From Streptomyces luteolus (GTDB taxonomy: Bacteria > Actinomycetota > Actinomycetes > Streptomycetales > Streptomycetaceae), in NCBI RefSeq assembly GCF_029968015.1, contig NZ_JASCIS010000030.1, forward strand, positions 1 through 64,000: a DNA stretch of 64,000 nucleotides, given 5' to 3'. This document shows positions 17,540-27,706 of the stretch, piece by piece. The stretch's first letter is position 1; each line of letters starts with the position of its first letter. The notes beneath the pieces are model-generated. The model searched no databases. It was not told the DNA's origin and was given only the letters and a program-made list of their open reading frames with translations. The position numbers were made by a program, and so were the translations under genes.

Positions 17540-18040
17540 CTAGTTGGGCGCGGCCAGTTCGGCCCAGACCGTCTTGCCCGACTGTCCGGGCACACGCACG
17601 ACGCCCCAGTCGAGGCAGAGCCGCTGCACGATGAACATGCCGTGTCCGCCGGGCCGGCCGGCGCGGTGCGGAGTGCGCGGCGAGGGCTGTCCCGCGCCCC
17701 GGTCGGTGACCTCCAGGCGGAGCACCTTGGTGTCGCAGCCGACCCAGAGCTCGCTGGCGCCCTCGGCGTGCAGGCAGGCGTTGGTGACGAGTTCGGAGAC
17801 GACGAGCAGGACGTCCTCGGCGGCCGCGCGCCGGTCGGCACCGGCGGCGGGCAGCCAGCCCCAGTCGTAGAGCGCCTGCCGGGTGAAGTCGCGGGCCATC
17901 GGCACGACGCCGCTGGCGCCGTCGAGACTGAGCTTGCGGACCTGGCGCACGGTGGGCGCACCCACCGGGTCGCTCACCTCACCGGTGGCCCCCGGCTCCG
18001 GGCCGCGGTCGCCCGGCGAGAAGGGCCGGGTGGTGCTCAT
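17540..18040 (-). CDS. Anti-sigma factor, HATPase_c serine kinase (RsbW/PrsI-like)
   Basis: 166 aa. GHKL ATPase fold with N box SELVTNACLHA, G1 TDRGAGQP and G2 GGHGMFIVQRL. Proteins of this kind bind a SigB-type sigma factor and phosphorylate a STAS antagonist. The STAS gene lies upstream on the same strand (18398-18766) and the sigma gene is divergent (19018), a complete partner-switching set. From memory this matches PrsI/ArsI/SigI of S. coelicolor. The N-terminal 35 residues are variable. Confidence 0.88.
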   Translation of the reverse strand: MSTTRPFSPGDRGPEPGATGEVSDPVGAPTVRQVRKLSLDGASGVVPMARDFTRQALYDWGWLPAAGADRRAAAEDVLLVVSELVTNACLHAEGASELWVGCDTKVLRLEVTDRGAGQPSPRTPHRAGRPGGHGMFIVQRLCLDWGVVRVPGQSGKTVWAELAAPN

Positions 18041-18397
18041 CAGCGCTTCACCTCACCGATTCACCAGTTCTTGAGATCTGTGCCGGATCTGGTCGATCCG
18101 TTCGATCTGTCGGGACAACAGGGACAACATGTCGGGGCGGGCACTCGGGACGAGTGCCCTGGTTGCGGCCGGAGCACGCACTACTGCTCGCACTACTACT
18201 CGCACTACTCAGGACGAAGAGTGCGGCAGAAGCGGTTCTGCGTCCGCCGGCATTCAACAGATCCAGCAGTCTCCTGCCCGGCCCTTCCGTGAGAACACCC
18301 ACTTCTTGGGACCGGACCATGTGATGCGGGTTACGTGTCGATCACACATGGGCAACGCAGATCACGGAGAGACAACCGTGCCGTAACTCACGTGCGC
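18041..18397. other. Gap between anti-sigma and anti-anti-sigma genes
   Basis: 357 nt with no convincing gene. It contains a short tandem repeat of CGCACTACT-type units at about 18177-18212 and an A/T-richer block near 18300-18370. The size of the gap suggests that the anti-sigma gene has its own promoter, but none could be identified with confidence. Confidence 0.5.
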
Positions 18398-18766
18398 TCA
18401 GTCGGCCAGGGCCGATTCGAGGGATTCATGCACGGTGAAGACGGCGTCCGCACCGGTGATCTCGAAGACCCGGGCCACGACCGGAAGCATCCCGGCCAGA
18501 TGAACGCCGCCGCCCGCCGCCTCCGCCTTCAGGCGGGCGCCGAGCAGGACGTTGAGCCCGGTGGAGTCGCAGAACTCCAGCTGTGAGCAGTCGAGGACCA
18601 GGCGTGAACTGCCCTGGTCGAGGCAGTGCTCCAAGGGTCCGCGCAGCAGATCCGCGGTGTGGTGATCGAGTTCACCCACCGGCGTCACGACGGCGGTCGC
18701 GCCGTCGCTCTGCACTTCGACCCGAAGGCGGCCCCGGTTCGCACTGCCGACCGTCTGGCGGTCCAT
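18398..18766 (-). CDS. STAS-domain anti-anti-sigma factor (ArsI-like)
   Basis: 122 aa. The STAS fold carries the phosphorylatable Ser68 in EFCDSTGLNVL, as in RsbV/SpoIIAA. Unphosphorylated protein would bind the HATPase anti-sigma factor and free the sigma factor. A match to the S. coelicolor SigB promoter consensus lies 73 nt upstream, so the gene may be switched on by a stress sigma factor. Confidence 0.92.
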   Translation of the reverse strand: MDRQTVGSANRGRLRVEVQSDGATAVVTPVGELDHHTADLLRGPLEHCLDQGSSRLVLDCSQLEFCDSTGLNVLLGARLKAEAAGGGVHLAGMLPVVARVFEITGADAVFTVHESLESALAD

Positions 18767-18838
18767 GCCGTCTCACTTCCGCAGGTCTCGAGCTGGTGTC
18801 TGACGCCCGGAAAGCCTACGCCTTCACCACGCCGCCGG

Positions 18839-18862
18839 ATACCCGAACATCCACCCGAAAAC
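18839..18862 (-). promoter_or_regulatory. SigB-type promoter before the STAS gene
   Basis: Reading the minus strand, GTTT (18862-18859), 14 nt, then GGGTAT (18844-18839). This fits the consensus GNNT-N14-16-GGGTAY described for S. coelicolor SigB-family promoters. The predicted transcript start is about 66 nt before the STAS ATG. Confidence 0.6.
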
Positions 18863-19017
18863 GGACATAATGCCAGGTAAGCCACTTGCAAGCAGCCGCC
18901 AGAACCGGGTAGGCCTAGTAAGGACACCACCCGACACGGCCGGCTTCGGAGGCGCCGCACACACGTAGTGCACGTATTGGCATCGGCAGCCATATGCCGA
19001 GAACGATGGAGGACCTC

Positions 19018-20043
19018 ATGTCACCCCGGCTCGACGCATCGCCTACCCGCAACGCGACGTCGACACCAGCTGACCCCTTCGACAACGAGCTCCACACTCT
19101 CCCGGCTCCCCGCGCGGAAGCAGCGGAAACCCTTCACGGGGCGGAAGTCACGGAGGGCATGGACGGCGCAGACGGCACGGACGCCATGGAGGCCGCGAAC
19201 GGCCCCGGCTCCCTCGCCCTCGTCGAGGAGTTCACGGATCTCCCGGAACTGCCCGAGATCCCCCCGTACGACGAAGTCGGACCGCTGGACGCAAGGGCCC
19301 TGTCCAAGACCCTCTTCGGGCGCCTCGAAACGCTTGAGGAAGGCACGCACGAGTACGCGTACGTACGCAACACGCTCGTCGAACTCAACCTCGCTCTGGT
19401 GAAGTTCGCCGCCTCCCGGTTCCGCTCCCGCAGCGAGCCGATGGAGGACATCATCCAGGTCGGCACGATCGGTCTGATCAAGGCCATCGACCGCTTCGAG
19501 CTCAGCCGCGGCGTCGAGTTCCCGACCTTCGCGATGCCGACCATCGTCGGCGAGATCAAGCGTTTCTTCCGCGACACCAGCTGGTCGGTGCGCGTCCCGC
19601 GCAGGCTCCAGGAGCTGCGTCTGGACCTCGCCAAGGCCGGTGACGAACTCGCCCAGAAGCTCGACCGCGCACCCACCGTGCACGAGCTCGCCGAACGCCT
19701 CGGCCTCTCCAACGACGAGGTCGTCGAGGGCATGGCGGCGTCCAACGCCTACACGGCGAGCTCCCTGGACGCTCAGCCCGAGGAGGACGACTCCGAGGGC
19801 GCGCTCGCGGACCGCATCGGCTACGAGGACCACGGGCTCGAAGGCATCGAGTACGTCGAGTCGTTGAAGCCGCTGATCGCCGATCTCCCGCCGCGTGACC
19901 GGAAGATCCTCTCCCTGCGGTTCGTGGCGAACATGACGCAGTCCGAGATCGGCGAGGAACTCGGCATCTCGCAGATGCACGTCTCGCGACTGCTCTCGCG
20001 CACGCTGGTACGGCTGCGCAAGGGCCTGACGGTCGAGGAATGA
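19018..20043 (+). CDS. SigB/SigF-subfamily RNA polymerase sigma factor
   Basis: 341 aa. Region 2 (LVKFAASRFRSRSEPMEDIIQVGTIGLIKAIDRFE), region 3 (PRRLQELRLDLAKAGDEL) and region 4 (LPPRDRKILSLRFVANMTQSEIGEELGISQMHVSRLL) are of the stress/sporulation subfamily. The acidic N-terminal extension of about 90 aa is poorly conserved. I prefer the ATG at 19018 because GGAGG ends 5 nt before it; 18994 is an alternative. A GGGTAG hexamer at 18907 could belong to its promoter but has no good -35. It is probably SigI-like, held by the neighbouring anti-sigma protein. Confidence 0.92.
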   Translation: MSPRLDASPTRNATSTPADPFDNELHTLPAPRAEAAETLHGAEVTEGMDGADGTDAMEAANGPGSLALVEEFTDLPELPEIPPYDEVGPLDARALSKTLFGRLETLEEGTHEYAYVRNTLVELNLALVKFAASRFRSRSEPMEDIIQVGTIGLIKAIDRFELSRGVEFPTFAMPTIVGEIKRFFRDTSWSVRVPRRLQELRLDLAKAGDELAQKLDRAPTVHELAERLGLSNDEVVEGMAASNAYTASSLDAQPEEDDSEGALADRIGYEDHGLEGIEYVESLKPLIADLPPRDRKILSLRFVANMTQSEIGEELGISQMHVSRLLSRTLVRLRKGLTVEE

Positions 20044-20125
20044 CAGGTTGGCAGGAATGACAGGAATGACCTCGCCCGAGCGGTGAGGGCGCAGTAACGC
20101 ACCACCTCGTGCCACGCACGCCAGC

Positions 20126-20181
20126 GGCGGCGGTGGCGGGGGCGCTCCTCCCAGCGGGAGAGCGCCGCCGCCACCGCCGCC
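20126..20181. terminator. Bidirectional hairpin between sigma gene and hutI
   Basis: A 22-bp stem (20126-20147 with 20160-20181) with one mismatch and a 12-nt loop, rich in GGCGGCGGTGGCGG. It lies between two converging genes, as expected for a shared terminator. Confidence 0.8.
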
Positions 20182-20202
20182 TCGGCGTGTGCGGCCCCCG
20201 GC

Positions 20203-21372
20203 TCAGCCGAGCAGCGTGCCCCGCTGCCAGACCTCCCGGACCAGCGGGACGCCCGGCCGGTAGGCGAGGTGGACATGGCTCGGCGCGTCGAGCAGCGCCA
20301 GGTCGGCGCGGGCCCCGGGGGTGAGGCGGCCGACGTCGGTACGGCGCAGCGCCCGCGCACCGCCCGCCGTGGCCGCCCAGAGCGCCTCGTCCGGGGTCAT
20401 CCCCATGTCCCGTACGGCGAGGGCGATGCAGAACGGCATGGACGACGTGAACGACGAGCCCGGGTTGCAGTCCGTGGAGAGCGCGACCGTGGCGCCCGCG
20501 TCCAGCAGGCGGCGCGCGTCCGGCCATTCGGCGCGGGTGGAGAACTCGGCGCCGGGCAGCAGCGTCGCCACGGTGTTGCCCTGCGCGAGCGCGTCCACGT
20601 CCGCGTCCGTGAGGTGCGTGCAGTGGTCGGCGCTGGCCGCGTCCAGCTCGACGGCGAGCTGGACTCCGGGGCCGTACGAGAGCTGGTTGGCGTGGACGCG
20701 CGGGTGCAGGCCCTTCGCGCGGCCCGCCGTCAGGATGGCCCGCGCCTGGTCCCCGTCGAAGGCGCCCTTCTCGCAGAACACGTCGACCCAACGGGCGTGC
20801 GGCGCGCAGGCGTCGAGCATCGCGCCGGTGACGAGGTCCACGTACGCGGCCGGGTCCTCGGCGAAGTCCGGGGAGACGATGTGCGCGCCGAGGAAGGTGA
20901 CCTCGTCGGTGTGACGGCTCGCGATGCGCAGGGCGCGGGCCTCGTCCTCGACGGTCAGTCCGTAGCCCGACTTGGTCTCGAAGACCGTGGTGCCCTGGCG
21001 GGCGGCCTCCCGGAGGTAGCGGACGAGGTTCGCCTCCAGCTCCTCGTCGCTCGCGGCGCGGGTCGCGGCGACGGTGGTGCGGATGCCTCCGGCGGAGTAA
21101 CTCCGGCCCTCCATGCGGGCGTTGAACTCCTGGGTGCGGTCGCCCGCGAAGACCAGGTGGGAGTGGGAGTCGACGAAGCCGGGGATGGCTGAACGGCCTT
21201 GCGCGTCGTGCGCGTGGTCGGCCTCGGGGGCGTCCTCGGCTCGCCCGACCCAGGCGATGCGGTCGCCGTCCAGGACGACGGCGGCGTCCTGGATCTGGCC
21301 CAACGGGCCCTCGCCCAGGGACGGGTCGTTGGTGACGAGGTTGGTGATGTTGGTGATGAGGGTGGTGCTCAT
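20203..21372 (-). CDS. hutI: Imidazolonepropionase
   Basis: 389 aa amidohydrolase of histidine breakdown, converting 4-imidazolone-5-propionate to N-formimidoyl-L-glutamate. Metal motifs: GFVDSHSHLVFAGDR, the HIVSPDF region, HANQLSYGPG, and STDCNPGSSFTSSMPF near the C-terminus. It is last gene of the hut operon. A family-B element with terminal inverted repeats lies in the 233-nt gap to hutF, so it may be partly uncoupled from the rest. Confidence 0.95.
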   Translation of the reverse strand: MSTTLITNITNLVTNDPSLGEGPLGQIQDAAVVLDGDRIAWVGRAEDAPEADHAHDAQGRSAIPGFVDSHSHLVFAGDRTQEFNARMEGRSYSAGGIRTTVAATRAASDEELEANLVRYLREAARQGTTVFETKSGYGLTVEDEARALRIASRHTDEVTFLGAHIVSPDFAEDPAAYVDLVTGAMLDACAPHARWVDVFCEKGAFDGDQARAILTAGRAKGLHPRVHANQLSYGPGVQLAVELDAASADHCTHLTDADVDALAQGNTVATLLPGAEFSTRAEWPDARRLLDAGATVALSTDCNPGSSFTSSMPFCIALAVRDMGMTPDEALWAATAGGARALRRTDVGRLTPGARADLALLDAPSHVHLAYRPGVPLVREVWQRGTLLG

Positions 21373-21396
21373 GGGTTCCTCTCGGTGTTTCTTCTT

Positions 21397-21592
21397 CCCC
21401 TCCCCGCCCCTTCCCGAAAGCCTGCGGCAGCTTCGGGGCTCCGCCCCGGACCCCGCTCCTCAAACGCCGGAGGGGCTGAATTTGCCCCGATAGGGCCTGT
21501 TTTTAAGGGGCGCGGGGAACTGCGCGACCAGCCACGACGGCGGGCAAGCCGAACGACAGCGCCGCAAGCTTTCGGGAAGGGGCGGGGTGGGG
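21397..21592. mobile_element. MITE-like element (family B) with 31-bp terminal inverted repeats
   Basis: The left end 21397-21427 and right end 21562-21592 are inverted copies matching at 29 of 31 positions (core CCCCGCCCCTTCCCGAAAGC). The interior has CTCCTCAAACGCCGGAGGGG and the GGGGCGCGGGGAACTGCGCG core at 21507. There is no coding capacity and I see no clear target-site duplication. At 196 bp it resembles a miniature inverted-repeat element. Related, less complete copies are at 24139-24328, 45662-45875 and 57631-57745. Confidence 0.65.
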
Positions 21593-21605
21593 ACAAAAAG
21601 GGCTG

Positions 21606-22940
21606 TTACTCGCGCAGTGCTCCGATCGCCGATGCCAACGCCGACGGCACGTCCGGGACCAGTAGATGCGTACCGTCCCGTACGACATGACGCCCCCCGA
21701 CCACCGTGTGCCGCACATCCGACGCCGACGCCGCGAACACCGCCGTCTCCGCCGCCAGCCGGGGCAGCGCCCCCACCGTGCGGACCGAGTCGAGGGCGAT
21801 CGTCGTGAAGTCGGCGAGCGCGCCCGGCTCCAGGGTCCCCGCGTTCTCCCAGCCCAGTGCCGCGTGCCCGTCCGACGTGGCAGCGCGGAGCAGCGCGGCG
21901 GCCGTCCAGTGCCCCCGCGTGCGGGTGCGCAGCCGCTCGTCGAGCTCCATGGCCCGCGCCTCCTCCAGGAGGTCGATCACGGCGTGGCTGTCGGTGCCGA
22001 GGCTGAGCGTCGAGCCGCGGCGCTGCAGATCGGCGGCGGGGCCGATGCCGTCCGCGAGGTCGCGTTCCGTGGTGGGGCACATGCAGGTGCCCGTGCCGGA
22101 GTCGCCGATGAGCGCGATGTCGCCCGCGGTCAGGTGGGTGTTGTGGATGCCGGTGGTGCGCGGGCCGAGCACGCCGTGGTCGGAGAGCAGCCTCGCCGGG
22201 GTGCAGCGGTGCGCGGCCCGGCAGGCGTCGTTCTCGGCGGTCTGCTCGGACAGGTGCACATGCAGCGGTACGTCCCGCTCCCGCGCCCACGCGGCCACGG
22301 TGCCCAACTGCCCGGCGGGGACGGCCCGTACGGAGTGGATGGCGGCGCCGATCCGCACCCCGTCGCCGGGCTTCAGGGCCGACGCCCGCTCGGCCCAGGC
22401 CTCGGCCGTGCCGTCGCTGAAGCGCAGCTGGTGCCGGTCGGGGGCGGCGCCGAAGCCGGAGGAGAGGTAGGCGGTGTCGAGGAGGGTGATGCGAATGCCC
22501 GCGTCCCGGGCGGCGGCGATCAGCGCCTCGCCCATCGCGTTGGGGTCGGCGTACGGCGTGCCGCCCGGCGCGTGGTGGACGTAGTGGAACTCCCCGACCG
22601 CGGTGATCCCGGCGAGCGCCATCTCCGCGTACACAGCCCGCGCGAGCGCGTGGTACGTGTCCGGGTCGAGCCGCGCCGCGACCTGGTACATGACCTCGCG
22701 CCAGGTCCAGAAAGTGCCCGAGCCGACCTGCACGGTGGAACGCAGGGCCCGGTGGAAGGCGTGCGAGTGGGCGTTGGCGAGGCCGGGCAGGGTGAGCCCG
22801 CGCAGGGTGACGGCGCCGGGCGGCGGGGCCTCGACTCCGTTGCGTACGGCGGAGATCCGGCCGTCGGACGCCACGTCCAGGGCGACCCCCGGCTCCACAT
22901 GGGTGCCCAGCCAGGCGTGCTCGGCCCAGTACGTCGTCAT
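21606..22940 (-). CDS. hutF: Formimidoylglutamate deiminase
   Basis: 444 aa amidohydrolase converting N-formimidoyl-L-glutamate to N-formyl-L-glutamate and ammonia, which puts this organism on the five-step histidine route. Motifs: PGLANAHSHAFHRALRS, VHLSEQTAEND and LGTDSHAVIDLLEEAR. The ATG at 22940 overlaps the stop of the upstream gene as ATGA; an ATG six bases earlier is also possible. Confidence 0.93.
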   Translation of the reverse strand: MTTYWAEHAWLGTHVEPGVALDVASDGRISAVRNGVEAPPPGAVTLRGLTLPGLANAHSHAFHRALRSTVQVGSGTFWTWREVMYQVAARLDPDTYHALARAVYAEMALAGITAVGEFHYVHHAPGGTPYADPNAMGEALIAAARDAGIRITLLDTAYLSSGFGAAPDRHQLRFSDGTAEAWAERASALKPGDGVRIGAAIHSVRAVPAGQLGTVAAWARERDVPLHVHLSEQTAENDACRAAHRCTPARLLSDHGVLGPRTTGIHNTHLTAGDIALIGDSGTGTCMCPTTERDLADGIGPAADLQRRGSTLSLGTDSHAVIDLLEEARAMELDERLRTRTRGHWTAAALLRAATSDGHAALGWENAGTLEPGALADFTTIALDSVRTVGALPRLAAETAVFAASASDVRHTVVGGRHVVRDGTHLLVPDVPSALASAIGALRE

Positions 22941-24342
22941 CTGCACGCGAGCCCCTCCAGTACGTCGGCGAGTGCGAGCACCCCGGCCACGCAGTCGTCC
23001 TCGGCCGCGAACTCGGCCGGGGAGTGCGAGACGCCCGTGGGGTTGCGTACGAACAGCATGGCGGTGGGGATCGAGCCGGACAGGATGCCCGCGTCGTGGC
23101 CCGCGCCCGTGCCGAGGACGGGTACGGGCCGCTCGGCCCCGGCGCCGAGGAGCGCGGCGAGCTCGTCGCGCAGGGCGTGCCCGAACTCGACGACGGGCGT
23201 GAAGGACTCCCGTACGACGGTCAGGTCCACGCCGTGCCGCTCGGCGTGCTCGCGGGCCGCCTTCTCCACCCCGGCGACGACCTGGTCGAGGCTCTCCTGG
23301 TCGGCCGCGCGCGAGTCGAGCCAGCCGCGGACCAGGGACGGGATGGCGTTGACCCCGTTCGGCTCGACCGCGATCTTGCCGAACGTGGCGACGGCGCGGG
23401 CGAGTTCGGCCTCCCGACGAGCGGCGAGCACCGTCTCCGCGTACGGGAGCATCGGGTCGCGGCGGTCCACGAGCCGGGTCGTGCCCGCGTGGTTGGCCTC
23501 GCCCGCGAAGTCGAAGCGCCAGCGGCCGTGCGGCCAGATGGCACTGGCGATGCCGACGGGGTCACCGGACAGGTCGAGGGCGCGACCCTGCTCGACGTGC
23601 AGCTCCACGAACGCGCCGATGCGCGCGAGGCGTTCGGGGTCGGGGCCGATGGCCGTCGCGTCGTACCCGGCGTTCTCCATCGCCTCGGGCAGCGTGATGC
23701 CGTCGGCGTCGCGGAGCCTGCGGGCGGCGGGGACGGTGAGCTGTCCCGCGGTGAGGCGGGAGCCTACGCAGGCGAGGCCGAAGCGGGCGCCCTCCTCGTC
23801 GCCGAAGTTGGTGATCGCCAGCGGCCGGGTGAACTCCGCTCCCCTGCGGCGGAGTTCGTCGAGCGCGGCGAAGGAGGAGACGACGCCGAGGGGGCCGTCG
23901 AACGCGCCGCCGTCGGGCACGGAGTCCAGGTGCGAGCCGGTGACGACGGCGTCGCCTTGTGCGGGGTCGCCGAGCCAGGCCCACTGGTTGCCGTTGCGGT
24001 CCAGCTCGTACGTGAGGCCTCTCGACTCCGCCTGCTCCTTGAACCAGGTTCGGCAGTCCGCGTCCGCGGGGGTCCAGGCGTGGCGGCGGTAGCCGCGGGT
24101 GTCTTTGTCGCGGCCGATGGGGCTGAGGTCGGCCCACATCTGCTGGAAGCTGGGGGGCGCTTCGGGGGCTCCGCCCCCGGACCCCCTCCCCCAAGCTCTC
24201 GGCTGCGCTCGAGCAGGGGGGACCCCCATCTCAATCGCCGGAGGGGCTGAAATTTCAGCCCCTCCGGCGATTGAGGAGGCCCGTCCGGCAGGACTTTCGG
24301 GAAGGGGCGGGTTAGGGGAAGAAGAAAGATCGCGCGGCACCA

Positions 24343-24343
<1 letters not shown>
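22937..24343 (-). CDS. M20-family amidohydrolase (allantoate/N-carbamoyl amidase type), possible HutG substitute
   Basis: Metallo-amidohydrolase: GSHLDSVPDGGAFDGPLGV and FGDEEGARFG bind the two metals, followed by HVEQG and the dimerisation motif EANHAGTTR. The usual label is allantoate amidohydrolase. Its position between hutU and hutF suggests that it instead removes formate from N-formylglutamate, the only late step with no other gene here; this is inference. Start is uncertain. The ATG at 24343 overlaps the hutU stop (TGATG) with good GGAG upstream but adds about 68 residues translated from a repeat element. The conserved protein begins at MWADLSPIGRD, ATG at 24139, which has a poor ribosome site. 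Confidence 0.85.
24139..24328. repeat. Family-B repeat copy with 46-bp perfect palindrome, inside the 5' end of the M20 gene
   Basis: Contains GGGGGCTCCGCCCCCGGACC, then a second common Streptomyces repeat with AGCTCTCGGCTGCGCTCGAG, then a perfect 46-bp palindrome (24230-24275, centre GAAATTTC, outer ends CTCAATCGCC). Last comes the CTTTCGGGAAGGGGCGGG end found as the MITE terminus. The whole element is an open frame read through from 24343. Confidence 0.8.
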
Positions 24344-26022
<1,679 letters not shown>

Positions 26023-26059
26023 CGACTGCCTCCTCCGTTGCCATGCCTCTTCTGCCATA

Positions 26060-26092
26060 CCTGTGCCACACCTGTGCCACACCTGTTCACAT
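26060..26092. promoter_or_regulatory. Three phased 11-bp repeats upstream of hutU
   Basis: CCTGTGCCACA at 26060-26070 and 26071-26081, then the variant CCTGTTCACAT at 26082-26092, 38 nt upstream of the hutU start. An 11-bp period places each copy on one face of the helix, a common arrangement for operators. The regulator is unknown. Confidence 0.4.
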
Positions 26093-26182
26093 TCGTCTAT
26101 TCACATGGTGGCTTTATGAATATCCCTAGTCAATCCCCGGGGGGCCTCGGCGCCGCGCGCCCGTCGATGATGGGATGGAGCC

Positions 26183-27559
26183 ATGGCCATAGGTGACATG
26201 GACGCCACGACGGCGCTCTCCCCCGACCTTCCCGCCGCCGCAGCCGTCGCCCGCCGCGACGCGGCCGTGCGCGCCGCCGTCGCCCAGGGCCTCGTCGGCC
26301 AGGGCACCCCGGTGGCCGCGCTGCTCGACGTCGTCGGAATCCGCCGCTCCGCCGCCGCGCTGCGCTCCGCGTTCGCCGAGGTCACCGCCGCGCCCGTGCT
26401 GCACGCCTTCGCCGTCAAGGCGGCCCCGCTCGTGCCCGTCCTACGGTTGCTCCGCAAGTCCGGCCTGGGCGCCGAGGTGGCGAGCCCCGGCGAGCTCGCC
26501 CTGGCCCGCGCCGCCGGGGTGAAGCCCTCGCACACCGTGCTCGACTCCCCCGCCAAGACCCCGGCCGAGCTGCGCCAGGCCCTCGCCCTCGGCGTCGCCG
26601 TCAACGCCGACAACCCGCAGGAGCTGGCCCGCCTCGACACCCTGACCCGCTCGGCGCCCACCCGCTCCCCGATCGGCCTGCGCGTCAACCCGCAGACCGG
26701 CGCCGGGTCCATCGACGCCCTGTCCACGGCCACCGCCACCTCGAAGTTCGGGGTCGGCCTGCGGGACACGGGGGCGCGCGAGTGGGTCGTGCGCGCCTTC
26801 CTGGACCGGCCCTGGCTGACCCGCCTCCACACCCACTCCGGCTCCCAGGGCGTGCCCCTGGACCTGCTCGCCGAAGGCGTCCGTACGACGTACGAACTGG
26901 CCGAGGAGATCAACCAGTTGGCGGGCAGGCGGCAGATCGACACGATCGACATCGGCGGCGGCCTGCCGGTCAACTTCGACTCGGACTCCGAGGCGCCCAC
27001 CTTCGCCGCGTACGCCCGTGTCCTGCGGCGCACCGTGCCGGGTCTCTTCGACGGGCGGTACGCCCTTGTCACCGAGTTCGGCCGGGCGCTGCTCGCCAAG
27101 CACGGCACGATCGTGGCCCGCGTCGAGTACACCAAGGCCGCCGGCAACCGGCGCATCGCCATCACCCACGCGGGCGCGCAGGTCGCCGCCCGCACCGTCT
27201 ACGCCCCGCAGTCCTGGCCGCTGCGGATCGCCGCCTACGACGCGGAGGGCCGGCCCAAGACGGGGGCGGCCGTCGCGCAGGACGTGGCGGGGCCCGCCTG
27301 CTTCGCGGGCGACCTGCTCGCCGAGAACCGGCCGCTGCCGCTGCTCGAACCCGGCGACATCGCGGCCGCCCTGGACACCGGCGCGTACTACTTCGCCACC
27401 CCCTACGCGTACAACAGCCTCGCCCGGCCCGGCGTCCACGGGTTCTCCGCCGGTACGGACGGCGGCGTGCGGTTCGCGACGATCCGCAGCCCGCAGACGG
27501 TCGAGGAGGTCGTCGCCGAGTCGGGCGGCGAGCACATCCGCACGCTCGACGCGCTGTGA
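26183..27559 (+). CDS. PLP-dependent fold-III decarboxylase (diaminopimelate/ornithine decarboxylase-like)
   Basis: 458 aa. Alanine-racemase-type barrel with the Schiff-base lysine in HAFAVKAAP (Lys79), HTHSGSQG, the phosphate-binding IDIGGGLPV, and a C-terminal sheet domain with PACFAGDLLAENRPLP and TGAYYF. Compared with LysA, the substrate-specificity region is not typical and the N-terminus is longer, so it may act on another basic amino acid. It is divergent from hutU. Alternative start at 26198. It may share a pathway with the amino-acid permease downstream. Confidence 0.82.
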   Translation: MAIGDMDATTALSPDLPAAAAVARRDAAVRAAVAQGLVGQGTPVAALLDVVGIRRSAAALRSAFAEVTAAPVLHAFAVKAAPLVPVLRLLRKSGLGAEVASPGELALARAAGVKPSHTVLDSPAKTPAELRQALALGVAVNADNPQELARLDTLTRSAPTRSPIGLRVNPQTGAGSIDALSTATATSKFGVGLRDTGAREWVVRAFLDRPWLTRLHTHSGSQGVPLDLLAEGVRTTYELAEEINQLAGRRQIDTIDIGGGLPVNFDSDSEAPTFAAYARVLRRTVPGLFDGRYALVTEFGRALLAKHGTIVARVEYTKAAGNRRIAITHAGAQVAARTVYAPQSWPLRIAAYDAEGRPKTGAAVAQDVAGPACFAGDLLAENRPLPLLEPGDIAAALDTGAYYFATPYAYNSLARPGVHGFSAGTDGGVRFATIRSPQTVEEVVAESGGEHIRTLDAL

Positions 27560-27706
27560 GGACAGCGGGCGCGGGTCCGGGGAGAATCGGTCCAGACAGT
27601 CCAGAAGCTCAAGTGAAGCTCTGAGATACGGCCGCCGCGCATCCCCGTGCGCGCCACGGGCAGAACATCCACCTGACGCATCAGCGATCGGGGGAGGTTT
27701 CCACAG

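Noticed and set aside
18129..18386. 85-codon + strand ORF between anti-sigma and STAS genes
   Set aside because: Low-complexity Thr/Arg repeats from a DNA repeat, poor third-position GC and no ribosome site.
18907..18912. GGGTAG as a SigB-type -10 for the sigma gene
   Set aside because: The final base is G rather than pyrimidine and there is no GNNT at the right distance, so not called as a promoter.
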